A DNA stretch of 64,000 nt from Bin75 sp965223955 (lineage in GTDB: Bacteria; Nitrospirota; Nitrospiria; Nitrospirales; UBA8639). The notes under the pieces were generated by a model that had not been told where the DNA came from, did not search any database, and saw only the letters and a list, made by a program, of their open reading frames with translations. Both the position numbers and the translations under genes were made by a program. The stretch covers positions 992,001 through 1,056,000 of the forward strand of contig OZ245029.1 of the NCBI GenBank assembly GCA_965223955.1. Direction: 5' to 3'. Of the stretch, positions 1 to 8,964 are shown in pieces (position 1 is the stretch's first letter; the number at the start of each line of letters is the position of its first letter).

Positions 1-465
1 CTGAATAACCAACCGGCGCTGATCAAGGTCGGAACGGATCAATCCTTTTTTACCTCAACGACCACGCAGGGGACGGCAGGGACCGGGAACATTATTACGG
101 AGCAAGTGCGGACCGTGACCTCGGGACTCGTCCTTTCGGTGACTCCGCAGATTTCCCAGGACGGGTGGATCATGATGGACGTGTCGCCCATTATCACCCG
201 GTTGACCGATATCGTGGAGTCACAGAATGGGTCCACCGCGCCTGTGTTGGAGGTGAAACAGTCCGGAGGGCTGGTCCGCGTCCGTGATGGACAGTTGGTG
301 ATTATCGGCGGGCTGATCCAGGAGCAACTCACGAATACCGAACGGAAGGTGCCGTTGCTGGGAGACATTCCCGTGCTTGGTTCGTTCTTCAGCGGTACCT
401 ATCAGGCCGAGAGAAACACCGAACTCATCATTTTCCTCATGCCTCGTATCTTGAGGGTGACGTGA
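1..465 (+). CDS. mshL: Secretin C-terminal part (MshL/GspD family), 5' truncated by window
   Basis: The frame is open from base 1 and ends at a TGA at 463-465, giving the last 154 residues of an outer-membrane secretin, the ring through which type IV pili or type II secretion substrates pass. It contains the early secretin-domain phrase NNQPALIKVG and, near the end, the family signature VPLLGDIPVLGSFF followed by a TELIIFLMPRI strand. The next gene starts inside the stop codon (ATG at 465), so the two are translationally coupled. With an ExeA-like ATPase and a TPR protein downstream, the order matches mshL-mshM-mshN of MSHA-type pilus clusters. The family is certain; MshL rather than PilQ or GspD is inferred from the neighbours. 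Confidence 0.9.
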   Translation: MNNQPALIKVGTDQSFFTSTTTQGTAGTGNIITEQVRTVTSGLVLSVTPQISQDGWIMMDVSPIITRLTDIVESQNGSTAPVLEVKQSGGLVRVRDGQLVIIGGLIQEQLTNTERKVPLLGDIPVLGSFFSGTYQAERNTELIIFLMPRILRVT

Positions 466-1295
466 TGGACAGACTCGATCTGAACGTGTGCTACGAACAA
501 CTGGGCTTCACCGAAGCCCCATTTCAGATGACGCCGGATACCGACTATTTTTTCCGCACGCAGCAGCACCTGCAAGCCTTGGAGCATTTGCAATTCGGGA
601 TCGCCAGTGGTGAGTTGACGATGTTGACCGGTGAAGTCGGGGTAGGGAAAACGCTGGTGTGCCGGTACCTGTTGCGGCATCCTCCGAAAGGCGTACGCTT
701 TGCCTACCTCTTGAACCCCGACCAATCGTACGTGGATCTTTTGCGTTCAATCTACCGGGACCTCACCGGGCAGGTCCCCGAAGATCGCAGCATCGGGGCG
801 CTGCAACGGACGTTGTCCCACGTGTTACTGCAATTGGCCGGGCAGGGTGAACGCGTGGCCGTCCTGGTTGACGAGGCGCATCGGTTGAGCGGGAAAGTGT
901 TGGAAGGACTCAGGTTGTTGTCGAACCTGGATACCGAAAAAGAAAAACTCATGTGCCTGTTGTTTGTGGGACAACCCGAACTCGAGCGTACGTTGTCTCA
1001 TCGAGTGCTTCGCCCTCTGTCGCAACGCATCAGCATTCGATTCAGATTGAAGCCGTTCGATTGCCGGGAAACCATGGAGTACATCCGGCATCGCCTGCGG
1101 GTCGCGGGCCCGCGGACCCGGTTCCAATTTCCTCCCGGCGTCATGATGCTCACGCATTACCTGAGTGGAGGCGTGCCTCGCCGGATTAACCAGATTTGTC
1201 ATCGTTCCCTTCTTGCGGCCTATGCCAGTCGCCGGTTCGAGGTCAGCCTTCGCATGGTCCTGCGTGCGAGACGCGAAATCACCGGCTTGGCCTAA
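465..1295 (+). CDS. mshM: MshM/ExeA-like AAA+ ATPase
   Basis: A 276-residue P-loop ATPase of the ExeA/GspA/MshM group, which helps build secretins or pili at the inner membrane. The opening region (YEQLGFTEAPFQMTPDTDYFF) is the standard family start. Walker A is GEVGVGKT at residues 56-63 and Walker B is VLVDEAH with D136-E137. A PRRINQICHRSLLAAY stretch near the end is the typical AAA lid. A GTG lies one codon upstream, but the ATG at 465 overlapping the secretin stop is preferred. The protein lacks the periplasmic C-terminal domain of ExeA, so it is the short MshM-like form. Family assignment is secure. Confidence 0.9.
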   Translation: MDRLDLNVCYEQLGFTEAPFQMTPDTDYFFRTQQHLQALEHLQFGIASGELTMLTGEVGVGKTLVCRYLLRHPPKGVRFAYLLNPDQSYVDLLRSIYRDLTGQVPEDRSIGALQRTLSHVLLQLAGQGERVAVLVDEAHRLSGKVLEGLRLLSNLDTEKEKLMCLLFVGQPELERTLSHRVLRPLSQRISIRFRLKPFDCRETMEYIRHRLRVAGPRTRFQFPPGVMMLTHYLSGGVPRRINQICHRSLLAAYASRRFEVSLRMVLRARREITGLA

Positions 1296-1363
1296 GGCGT
1301 AAAGACCATTCCCCGAAAAGAGAACGACGACGGGGAAGAAAAGCCAACAACCAGAGACAATCA

Positions 1364-2407
1364 ATGAGTATTATTACGGATTCGCTGAACCGGTTACAGG
1401 CTGAGCGGGCTTGGCGCTCGGGGCAGCCCCGGGCTTCGGCGACACCGGAGAGTGCGGAAGCCGCCGATTTCCGGGACCCCATTTTTTCTCCTCCTCATTC
1501 CCCGGCCAGGGCTCTTCGAAATCGTCTGTCATTGGTCGTGCTGGGTAGTGTTGGGATTGCGGCCTACCTGTGGGGATTACCCCTTATTGCAGCTCCGGAC
1601 AAGGTGCCCCCGGCGCAGGAAACGGTGAAGGAGTTGAATCCCGTGCAACACGTTCCGTCTCGGATCGTCGAGGCGATTCCTGAACAACGGGAAGAATCTT
1701 TCACCGCGACAATGGTCGAGGCGAGCGAAGACTCGACGCCGACGGAGGCAGCTTCAGCCACAGTAACCGATCCATCGGCAAAGACGACGGTTGCCAAGGA
1801 CACACCGGCTCGAAGCACGCGTTCCTCTCCCGGTGTTCGGTCAACGGCGAAACCGCCACCGGCACTCAACGCCGATTCGGCATCATCCAATCAATCGAAA
1901 AACCGGGTTTCCTCATTTCTTCGGAATGCCACTCCCCTTCAAGTCAAACTGGCCCGCGTGCAATATTTCATTAAGAAACGCCGATACGCACGGGCCGTGA
2001 CTGTCCTGGAACCCCTGTTTGTGCAGCCTCCTGAACATTGGGAACCCTGGTTTTGGTTGGGCACGGCGCAATTGGGGTTAAGCCAATGGGAGAAGGCCAG
2101 GGCGTCGTTGGTGGAAGGGCTCGCTCGTGATGCCACGGTGCCTCAATTGTGGGTGCAACGTGCCTTGGTGAGTCAGCAGCAGGGGCGATTCGGCGAAGCG
2201 TTGAATGCCCTCCGGCAAGCGGAGTTGTTGGCTCCGAAGCTTCCCGAGGTGCAACTGAATTTGGCGTATTCTCTCGACATGGAGGGAAACCGGCTCGTTG
2301 CCGTCAAGCATTACCGGACGTTTCTGAGTTTGACCGAAGGCCAAAAAGCCTATCACGCGACCCGCAAGAAGGTGTTGGATCGCATCAGTCGCTTAAGCAA
2401 AACCTGA
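1364..2407 (+). CDS. mshN: TPR membrane protein, MshN-like
   Basis: A 347-residue protein with a cytoplasmic N-terminus, one membrane segment at about residues 55-76, a long low-complexity Ser/Thr/Ala/Pro linker, and a tetratricopeptide domain from about residue 200 to the end (repeats around YARAVTVLEPLF, KARASLVEGLAR and EALNALRQAELL). The start chosen is the ATG at 1364; the open frame extends upstream to 1196 but that part overlaps the ATPase gene. The layout (short N-terminus, single TM, periplasmic TPRs) and its position behind the MshM-like ATPase fit MshN, a pilus assembly factor. Sequence alone shows a TPR protein; the pilus role is inferred from context. Confidence 0.78.
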   Translation: MSIITDSLNRLQAERAWRSGQPRASATPESAEAADFRDPIFSPPHSPARALRNRLSLVVLGSVGIAAYLWGLPLIAAPDKVPPAQETVKELNPVQHVPSRIVEAIPEQREESFTATMVEASEDSTPTEAASATVTDPSAKTTVAKDTPARSTRSSPGVRSTAKPPPALNADSASSNQSKNRVSSFLRNATPLQVKLARVQYFIKKRRYARAVTVLEPLFVQPPEHWEPWFWLGTAQLGLSQWEKARASLVEGLARDATVPQLWVQRALVSQQQGRFGEALNALRQAELLAPKLPEVQLNLAYSLDMEGNRLVAVKHYRTFLSLTEGQKAYHATRKKVLDRISRLSKT

Positions 2408-2451
2408 GCCTTGTCCTCCTGCACGCAGCACCAGCAGTCTGCGTAGCGTGT

Positions 2452-2799
2452 CTAGCCCAGACGGAACGTGCTTCGGATTGCCTGCAACAGTCGAGTCAGT
2501 ATTCCTTTGGGCTCAGGGTCGAGATGTTCCTCCCACAATTCCTGATTGCCCAAATAAGCCTCTCCTTGAAATTGGAGGCGGCTGCGAAGTTGGGTGTAGC
2601 CTTGGTCCTGCAGTTGGTTGACGAGCATGGCGACTGCGGCTTGTTCAGTGGCTTGCGGCTCAGTTTCGAGAAGGAAGCGCTCATACCGGAAGCTGGCATG
2701 AAACGTTCCACTCAGGACTTTCATTTCGACCTGTCGATTAAAGCCTCGGCCCAAGTCATCGAGTCCGGAAATTTGATAGGTGTTGGTCGGGGATTCCAT
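2452..2799 (-). CDS. Conserved-looking small protein of unknown function
   Basis: A 115-residue soluble protein with no signal peptide or membrane segment. It has a balanced composition, a beta-rich middle (VEMKVLSGTFHASFRYERFLL) and an amphipathic middle helix (ATEQAAVAMLVNQLQDQGYTQ), and it does not look like antisense translation. It is the last gene after the kinase and NtrC-type regulator on the same strand, with its start about 48 bases after the regulator's HTH-frame stop at 2847, and it is convergent with the TPR gene. No recognisable family; a role with the two-component system is only suggested by position. No strong ribosome binding site precedes the ATG. Confidence 0.55.
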   Translation of the reverse strand: MESPTNTYQISGLDDLGRGFNRQVEMKVLSGTFHASFRYERFLLETEPQATEQAAVAMLVNQLQDQGYTQLRSRLQFQGEAYLGNQELWEEHLDPEPKGILTRLLQAIRSTFRLG

Positions 2800-2846
2800 G
2801 TGATCGACCGGGGCGGGGTGACACGGTTAGGTTTTTGCCGGACCGG

Positions 2847-4240
2847 CTATTCCGACTCATCAGAAATCTTTTTCAAGCGCCGGTCCAGCGCAAACCGGGT
2901 GAGGCCTAATTTCTGAGCGGCTAAACTTTTATTCTGTCCACAGAGTTTCATCACTTCCTCGATGATCGCGAATTCCGTTTCCGCCAGTGTTTGCCGTCCT
3001 AACGCCATCTCCACCTTGAGAATCGCTTCGTCGGCTTGCGTTGTGGATGAAATGACTTTTTTGGTTTCTCATGGAGTTCCCTGGGCAAGTCTCCAGGGGT
3101 TAACGTTTTCCCATGACAAAAGATCACGGCTCGTTCGATGATATTTTCCAGTTCGCGAATGTTCCCCGGGTACGCGTAGCGCTCAAGCAGTTCTCGGGCG
3201 CCCGGGTCGATCTCGCCGATGTCTTTATTGATATCCCGGCTATGGTGCAACAAGCAGTGAAGGCTCAGGGGATAAATATCCTCAACGCGTTGTCGCAGGG
3301 TCGGGAGTTCCAACGACACGACGTTGAGCCGAAAAAATAAATCCTCCCGAAACGTCCCTTGGCTCACTTCCTTCTTCAACTCTCGATTCGTCGCGGCAAT
3401 CAGCCTGAAATCCACCGTAATATCTTCTTGGCCGCCTAACCGTTTGAATGAGCGTTCCTGCAGGACGCGAAGCAGTTTGGCCTGCATTGAAAGATTCAGA
3501 TCACCAATTTCATCTAAAAACAGCGTGCCCCCTTCAGCTTGTTCACAGAGCCCGGGTTTTCGCTGGTTGGCTCCGGTAAACGCACCTCGTTCGTAGCCGA
3601 ACAGTTCGCTTTCAAAGAGTTCCTGTGGAATGGCCGTGCAATTCACGCCGACAAAGGGCGCATCCTGTCGTGGCCCATTGTGATGCAGGACGCGGGCGAT
3701 GAATTCCTTGCCTGTTCCGGTTTCACCCTGGAGCAGAACGGTGGTTTTTGCGTTTTGGCTCAATTCTTGAATCTGAGCGACCAGTCCTCGCATGCAGGGG
3801 CTATTGACGATGAGATCCTTGAGTGCGTATCGACCGGCACGGTTTTGGCTTTCAAAACTGACCCGGCGACGGAGGGTCAAGTAGTCAATCGCTCGTTCGA
3901 CAACCGGACCGACGCCGGACAGATCAACGCTTTTGATCAAAAAGTCATACGCCCCTAATCGCATGGCTTCGACGGCATCTTCAATGGTCCCGTAGGCGGT
4001 CAAAAGGATGACAAGCGTTTGCGGGGCTTTGGGCCGGATATGTTTGAGTGTCTCAATGCCGGTCATGCCCGACATTTTCAGATCGAGAAGGATGATGTCG
4101 GGGATATCGTGGTCCAATTCCTCAAGAAGCGCTTCTCCGGAATCGAAACTTCGTACGTCGTGCCGGCCACGAGTTAAGCGGCGGGTGATCGACGAGCGAA
4201 CGACTTCATCATCATCTGTGACGAAAATTGATGCGCGCAT
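2847..4240 (-). CDS. NtrC-family sigma-54 response regulator with frameshifted DNA-binding domain
   Basis: Receiver domain with phosphoacceptor D53 (IILLDLKMSG), then a sigma-54 AAA+ domain with Walker A GETGTGKE at 172-179, the sigma-54-contacting GAFTGA loop at 219-224 and Walker B FLDEIG at 241-246. The zero frame ends at a TAG at 2999 after an unlikely basic tail, giving 413 residues. A -1 shift at the A_AAA_AAG heptamer (3056-3062) reads on to a TAG at 2847-2849, gives about 464 residues, and adds a perfect Fis-type HTH (EVMKLCGQNKSLAAQKLGLT). Either an indel in the A6 run or programmed frameshifting explains this. It lies directly after its kinase (1-base gap) and should activate sigma-54 promoters. 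Confidence 0.85.
3056..3062 (-). promoter_or_regulatory. A_AAA_AAG heptamer (candidate -1 frameshift site or indel)
   Basis: On the minus strand the zero frame reads CCA AAA AAG, so the heptamer is in the X XXY YYZ register used in E. coli dnaX. Slipping back one base joins the AAA+ domain to the Fis-type HTH. A purine-rich AGGGA about 15 bases upstream could act as the internal SD-like stimulator. A short pairing of TCCAC with GTGGA lies downstream. A single missing A in the homopolymer would explain the break equally well. Confidence 0.5.
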
Positions 4241-4241
4241 G

Positions 4242-6170
4242 TCAGGTCACGGTTGTAGGCTGTTGTTGAAGGGTGAACGGAAGCCAGATGGCCATGACGG
4301 TTCCAACCCCCACTTGACTGTCGGCCCGGATGCTGCCCCCATGCGCCTCGATGATATTCCGGCAGATGGCTAATCCCAGGCCGGTCCCTCGTCTTTTCCC
4401 CATCGCAAAAAAGGGATCAAAAATTCTGGGGAGATCCTCGGGACTGATGCCTTTTCCATTGTCGTGAATGGTGGTGAGCAGCCCCTTGTACCCGTCCCGT
4501 AATTCCTCTTGCGCTTCTACGCGAATTTCTCCGTTCTCTTCTAACGCCTCGACGGAATTTTGAATCGCGTTGAGCACCACTTGCTTGACCTGATCACGAT
4601 CGGCTTCGAGCGCGGGCAGTTCCGGGGGGAAGGTCGTGGTCACGTTGATGTGTTTCTGAGCGACAGCATGACTCAAAAGCTCCAAGGTTTCTTCAACAAG
4701 TGCGGGCATCTCAAAGGACCCCGGGACGATGTCCCGAGGTCTGGCGTATTCGACAATCTGAGTCACGATCCGGTCCAAACGGCGGGTTTCTTTGAGGATC
4801 GTGTGCAGGTCCTGTCGTTTGGTGTCTTCGGACGGAAAGTCTTCCATGAGCAACGAAGTCGTTGAGCCGATGCCCACCAGGGGATTGCGAATTTCATGAG
4901 CGATGCCTGCCGCCACCTGTCCCAGGGTGGCGAGCCGTTCCGTCCGGCTGAGTGTTTCCTTCATTTGTTCAAAAGCGGTGATGTCAACGTTAAAGCCTTG
5001 ATACAGCGAACCGCCCCCTTGTCCATCGTAAATGGGGACCGCACGGCTCAGGACCTTATGCGTGGTTCCATCAGGATGAACGAAACGAAAGACGTTTTCA
5101 AAGGGAATTTGTTGCGCCGTCGCCTTCGAGAACGCCTCATACACTTGGGTGCGGTCACCGGGGTGAACGGCGTTCCAGATATTTTCCGGGTCCAGGGGAT
5201 TGTCCGGATCGTGTCCGGCAAGCCTCCAATTATGGCGATTGCAAAAAATGATTCGACCGTCCCTGGCGGTAAAAATACCAAACGGGGCGTGGTCCACAAT
5301 GCCACGATATTTGGATTCGGAATTCGACAGGTCAATGTTCAGGTTGCGCAACGCGGATTCCGATGTTTGGATTTGGCCGATGAATTCCCGAATTTGTTGA
5401 CCCATTTCGTGCATGACCCTGGTCAAGTCGCCGATTTCGTCGCCCCGGTCCAGGACCTGGACGTCCGGGACCGTTCCACCAGGCCGGTTTTCAACGGATT
5501 TGGCCAGGGAAACCAAGGGGCCGGCAATCGACTGCGCCAACAGACGGAGCACGAACACCATGGGGATGAGCGCCAACGATCCTCCACCCACGATCACACT
5601 CAACAGAAAGCCGCGATCATTCGACGTGCGTTCCAGGGTCTGCCGCAGGACCTCGCCTTCCCGCTTGTCGAAACGGGCAATCTCTTCACGAATACTCAAC
5701 ATCAGCCTCCGTCCCGCCCCGGATTCGATGTACTGGAGCGCTTGATCCGAAGGGCCCAACTTGGCTTGTTCAATCAAACGATCCTTATCTTCCATTAACG
5801 TTTGAACCAGGGCTTGGGCCTTCAGGATTTCAGCATGTTGTTCCTTATCATGTTCCACCATCTGGGCGAGGGTCCGTCCTACCTGCAACACGCGCTGTTT
5901 GGCGGCATGATAGGGATTCAGAAATTTCGGTTGGAGGGTCAGGACGAACCCGCGGAAGCCCGTCTCCAAATCGACAATCAGTCGCAAGTAGTCGGCGGCC
6001 GTGGTTTGAACGTGATAGACTTGGTTGAGCCGATCCTCATCCCGGGAAAAGGTCTGAACGCTATTAAAGGTGACGATGCTGAGGACGGCGAGCGTGAGAA
6101 TAGGAATAACCGAGACGAGAAGGAGCTTTTTTTCAATCGGAAGGTTGTTGAATCGTCGAAAAATTCGCAT
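4242..6170 (-). CDS. Membrane sensor histidine kinase (CHASE3-HAMP-PAS-HisKA-HATPase)
   Basis: A 642-residue kinase. TM1 is at about 15-37. It is followed by a CHASE3-type extracytoplasmic helical domain (phrase DLETGFRGFVLT), TM2 at about 190-210, a HAMP linker, a PAS domain around residues 290-400 (phrase GIVDHAPFGIFTARDGRIIF), then the dimerisation helix with phosphoacceptor H425 in AAGIAHEIRNPLVGI. The ATP-binding lid has the N box (VLNAIQNSVEA), G1 (DNGKGIS) and G2 (GTGLGLAICRNI). This is the NtrB-like companion of the sigma-54 regulator encoded one base downstream, with which it must form an operon. The signal is unknown; CHASE3 domains have no agreed ligand. Confidence 0.92.
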   Translation of the reverse strand: MRIFRRFNNLPIEKKLLLVSVIPILTLAVLSIVTFNSVQTFSRDEDRLNQVYHVQTTAADYLRLIVDLETGFRGFVLTLQPKFLNPYHAAKQRVLQVGRTLAQMVEHDKEQHAEILKAQALVQTLMEDKDRLIEQAKLGPSDQALQYIESGAGRRLMLSIREEIARFDKREGEVLRQTLERTSNDRGFLLSVIVGGGSLALIPMVFVLRLLAQSIAGPLVSLAKSVENRPGGTVPDVQVLDRGDEIGDLTRVMHEMGQQIREFIGQIQTSESALRNLNIDLSNSESKYRGIVDHAPFGIFTARDGRIIFCNRHNWRLAGHDPDNPLDPENIWNAVHPGDRTQVYEAFSKATAQQIPFENVFRFVHPDGTTHKVLSRAVPIYDGQGGGSLYQGFNVDITAFEQMKETLSRTERLATLGQVAAGIAHEIRNPLVGIGSTTSLLMEDFPSEDTKRQDLHTILKETRRLDRIVTQIVEYARPRDIVPGSFEMPALVEETLELLSHAVAQKHINVTTTFPPELPALEADRDQVKQVVLNAIQNSVEALEENGEIRVEAQEELRDGYKGLLTTIHDNGKGISPEDLPRIFDPFFAMGKRRGTGLGLAICRNIIEAHGGSIRADSQVGVGTVMAIWLPFTLQQQPTTVT

Positions 6171-6372
6171 CGTGAAGCTCTGGCCGTATCTTAGGGTTGC
6201 CTCGTGGAGGTGTCAAACCGGGGAGGGAAATCGTCTCACGATGGATGCGCTTGGGTTGTGAGGTGCCCGTGAGCGCCCTCTGGTGAGTCGAACACGGTTT
6301 CAGGTATGATGGCCCTTCAGCTCAGTCGTATCCGGGACAAAGCCGGTGAAACGATAGAGGTGTCGTGAAAAC

Positions 6373-6948
6373 ATGAAGAGACGAACAGTCTGGTTGTGTG
6401 TAGTTCTCTTTTTGCTGGGGCTGGTGGCGGGATGGACCCTCAATACTCAACGGCTGCCCGTTCAGGGCATTCCCGCACGAACCGTGGCAGATTACCTTCA
6501 CGGGGTGATCGAGGCCGACCGGACGTTTTATACGCAGCACGTTGTCGAGCGTATGGAAGCGATGCTGATTGTGAACGCGTCGGAAGACTGGATCAACGAG
6601 AAAACCCTGCCGCTGCCCGCCCAGTTTCTGCGTGAATCGTCTCGCAGTCTTCGTTTGCGCGATGCGCCGTTTCGCTATCGGTTAGTCAGCCTCTGGCCGC
6701 TGAATCCCCAAAACGCGCCCGCCTCGGACCACGAACGGCAGATGCTGGAACAGGTCGTCGAATTCGGGGAGGTCACGGAGGGAGAAGTCACGCTGCACGA
6801 TAAACGCTACTTTCAGGCGATCTATCCGGACCGGGCCGTGAGTCGAGCCTGCGTGTCCTGTCACAATGCGCACGTCGAGTCTCCGAAGCGCGATTTCAAA
6901 CTCAATGACGTAATGGGGGGGCTGGTCATCGAAGTGCCTTTGGAGTAG
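6373..6948 (+). CDS. Tll0287-like c-type heme protein (DUF3365)
   Basis: A 191-residue protein with an N-terminal membrane anchor (residues 5-24, WLCVVLFLLGLVAGW), a globular extracytoplasmic domain, and one heme-c site C160-V-S-C163-H164 near the C-terminus (RACVSCHNAH). The layout and the phrase DKRYFQAIYPDRAVSRACVSCH match the Tll0287-like/DUF3365 family, usually predicted redox or gas sensors, or the sensor part of kinases. It stands alone here, without a kinase domain. It lies between the kinase (divergent) and an NhaD-type antiporter. The heme attachment is clear; the sensory role is by family analogy. Confidence 0.85.
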   Translation: MKRRTVWLCVVLFLLGLVAGWTLNTQRLPVQGIPARTVADYLHGVIEADRTFYTQHVVERMEAMLIVNASEDWINEKTLPLPAQFLRESSRSLRLRDAPFRYRLVSLWPLNPQNAPASDHERQMLEQVVEFGEVTEGEVTLHDKRYFQAIYPDRAVSRACVSCHNAHVESPKRDFKLNDVMGGLVIEVPLE

Positions 6949-7080
6949 GTTAAATCTGTGTAAAAATACGCGTCTTTTCCTGCGCACGCCCGGGTTCTTT
7001 CCATTTTTTTTCCAAGATTATTGAAGAGTTGTTCCGGCCTTTGCTATTGTCCCCACCAATTGGTCAACGGCAAACGGATC

Positions 7081-8517
7081 ATGATGAAGACTTGCTCAAT
7101 AACAATGTTGTCCTTCAGCGTCGTCGCGCTGCTGCTCGGTGTTCCCGAACTCGGCTGGGGGGCAGAGGGTTCAGCCATGCCCATCGATATGACCGGTTCA
7201 GCCGTCGGGTATTTCGCGCTGGGCATCTTCGTCCTGGCCTATGCGTTGGTCATGGCCGAGGAGTTTACCCATCTCCGGAAATCCAAACCCGTCATGTTGG
7301 CCGCGGGAATCATTTGGGCGCTGGTGGCGTGGTCGTATCCCGGCAATGACCCTCATGTCGTTGCGCAGGCGCTCCGCCACAATATTCTCGAATATGCGGA
7401 ATTGATGCTGTTTCTACTCGCCGCCATGACGTACGTCAACGCCATGGAAGAGCGGCTGGTCTTCGAAAGCCTGCGGTCGTGGTTGGTGCGCAAGGGATTT
7501 ACCTATCGCCAACTGTTCTGGCTTACGGGCACCCTGGCGTTCTTCATTTCGCCGGTGGCGGATAACCTGACGACGGCCTTGCTGATGTGCGCCGTGGTCC
7601 TGGCGGTTGGGGCGGACAATCCACGGTTCGTCAGTTTAGCCTGTATCAATATCGTGGTCGCGGCCAACGCGGGCGGGGCCTTCAGTCCCTTCGGCGACAT
7701 CACGACGTTGATGGTGTGGCAAAAAGGGATTGTGGACTTCTTCACGTTCTTCCTCCTGTTCGTGCCCTCGGTGGTCAACTACGTGGTGCCGGCCGCGTTC
7801 ATGCACTTTGCCGTGCCCAAGGTGTCCCCGGCGCCGTCGGACGAAGTCGTGCACATGAGGCGGGGCGCCCACGTGATCATGCTCCTGTTCTTTTTCACGA
7901 TTTGCACCGCCGTGAGTTTTCATAACTTCCTGCACCTTCCGCCCATGGTGGGCATGATGACCGGCCTGGCCTACCTGAAATTTTTCGGGTATTACCTGAA
8001 GAAGACGCACACTACATACGTGGAGCCGGGACCAGCGAGTGAGGACAAAGCTCAGGGCACCCACGGCGACGTGGTCCCGTTCGATATCTTTCAAAAAGTG
8101 GCCAGGGCGGAATGGGATACCCTGCTGTTTTTCTACGGGGTCATCCTGTGTGTGGGAGGGTTGGGCTTTCTCGGCTACCTCACGGTGGTGGCGCAGGTGA
8201 TGTATATCGACTGGGGCCCGACGGCTGCGAATACCATGGTCGGCATCCTGTCCGCCATCGTCGATAACATTCCCGTGATGTTTGCGGTGCTGACGATGAA
8301 TCCCGACATGTCCCAGGGGCAATGGCTGTTGGTGACCTTAACGGCCGGGGTTGGCGGGAGTATGCTCTCGATCGGGTCGGCCGCCGGCGTGGCGTTGATG
8401 GGGCAGGCCCGAGGCAAATATACGTTTTTCAGTCATCTCAAGTGGACGCCGGTGATCGCGCTCGGGTATGCCGCGAGTATCCTGGTCCATCTGTGGATTA
8501 ATTCGAGTCAATTTTGA
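7081..8517 (+). CDS. nhaD: NhaD-type Na+/H+ antiporter
   Basis: A 478-residue polytopic protein of the ion transporter (ArsB/NhaD) superfamily with about 12 membrane segments after a short signal-like N-terminus. The NhaD signature region HNILEYAELMLFLLAAMTYV and the pore-region phrases SPVADNLTTALLM and VDNIPVMFAVL (two opposed re-entrant hairpins with conserved Asp/Asn) are present. NhaD proteins expel Na+ or Li+ in exchange for H+. The start is the first of two ATGs at 7081/7084; the frame runs back to 7021 but without a convincing ribosome site. It precedes a SulP carrier, in keeping with the Na+-gradient theme of the region. Confidence 0.88.
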   Translation: MMKTCSITMLSFSVVALLLGVPELGWGAEGSAMPIDMTGSAVGYFALGIFVLAYALVMAEEFTHLRKSKPVMLAAGIIWALVAWSYPGNDPHVVAQALRHNILEYAELMLFLLAAMTYVNAMEERLVFESLRSWLVRKGFTYRQLFWLTGTLAFFISPVADNLTTALLMCAVVLAVGADNPRFVSLACINIVVAANAGGAFSPFGDITTLMVWQKGIVDFFTFFLLFVPSVVNYVVPAAFMHFAVPKVSPAPSDEVVHMRRGAHVIMLLFFFTICTAVSFHNFLHLPPMVGMMTGLAYLKFFGYYLKKTHTTYVEPGPASEDKAQGTHGDVVPFDIFQKVARAEWDTLLFFYGVILCVGGLGFLGYLTVVAQVMYIDWGPTAANTMVGILSAIVDNIPVMFAVLTMNPDMSQGQWLLVTLTAGVGGSMLSIGSAAGVALMGQARGKYTFFSHLKWTPVIALGYAASILVHLWINSSQF

Positions 8518-8680
8518 TGCACGTACCCGCGGGCCGTCCTTTGGCGGAACGAAAACCCATTGCTCCCCGGACGCATGCGGGCTACAATTTGGCGAATAAC
8601 AACGCCGGGTAGGCAATCCGGATCTTTAAATAATCCGAGTGGCTGTTGAGAGAGGCCTGTCTGCACAGAGCCCTTAGCTT

Positions 8681-8790
8681 GTCACCCTGAGCAACGCGCC
8701 GAAGTTGTCATCCTGAACGAAGTGAAGGATCTGCTTTTACAGGCGTTTGGTTGTTCAGCGAGAGATTCTTCGCTTTGCTCAGAATGACAG
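8681..8790. repeat. Dispersed MITE-like element, copy 1 (TIR 'gtcatcctgarc')
   Basis: Non-coding element with imperfect terminal inverted repeats: gtcatcctgaacgaagtgaa near the left end, and at the right end the reverse complement of gtcattctgagcaaagcgaa. The middle has a ctgcttttacaggcg core. An inverted relative lies at 58308-58411 and shares the core and both ends. It occupies most of the gap between nhaD and the sulP leader. Confidence 0.7.
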
Positions 8791-8836
8791 AAGAGAGGCT
8801 CAGGGTAGGCAGGAGGCTCTTTTAACGGACGTATCA

Positions 8837-8935
8837 GGCATGTAGGGTAGCTGGCTGTCGGCTGTCTGAGGCCGGCCACAGTACAAGCCGGCTGAACATT
8901 CAGGAGCGTGATCTCTGAATGGCAACCGGCTTTTT
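8837..8935 (+). promoter_or_regulatory. Candidate riboswitch/attenuator leader of sulP (copy 1 of 3)
   Basis: Contains GTAGGGT (box ending at 8848), a hairpin GCTGGC/GCCGGC (8850-8855 with 8871-8876), the invariant box ACAGTACAAGCC (8878-8889), and an intrinsic terminator AAGCCGG/CCGGCTT (8885-8891 with 8926-8932) with an inner stem CATTCAG/CTGAATG and a T5 tract. The sulP ATG follows 30 bases later. The same boxes occur before dabA2 and before the Mrp-like operon. I recognise no known RNA family. Confidence 0.75.
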
Positions 8936-8964
8936 GTGTCGCAGACGCACAATGAGGTGAGAGC

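Noticed and set aside
2149..2916. 255-residue plus-strand frame across the TPR gene end
   Set aside because: Overlaps the TPR gene and antisense to the small protein and HTH region; no ribosome site and no domain.
7021..7080. Longer N-terminus for the NhaD-type protein
   Set aside because: Begins at a TTG, adds an unusual Cys-rich stretch, and lacks a ribosome site; the ATG at 7081 gives a normal NhaD start.
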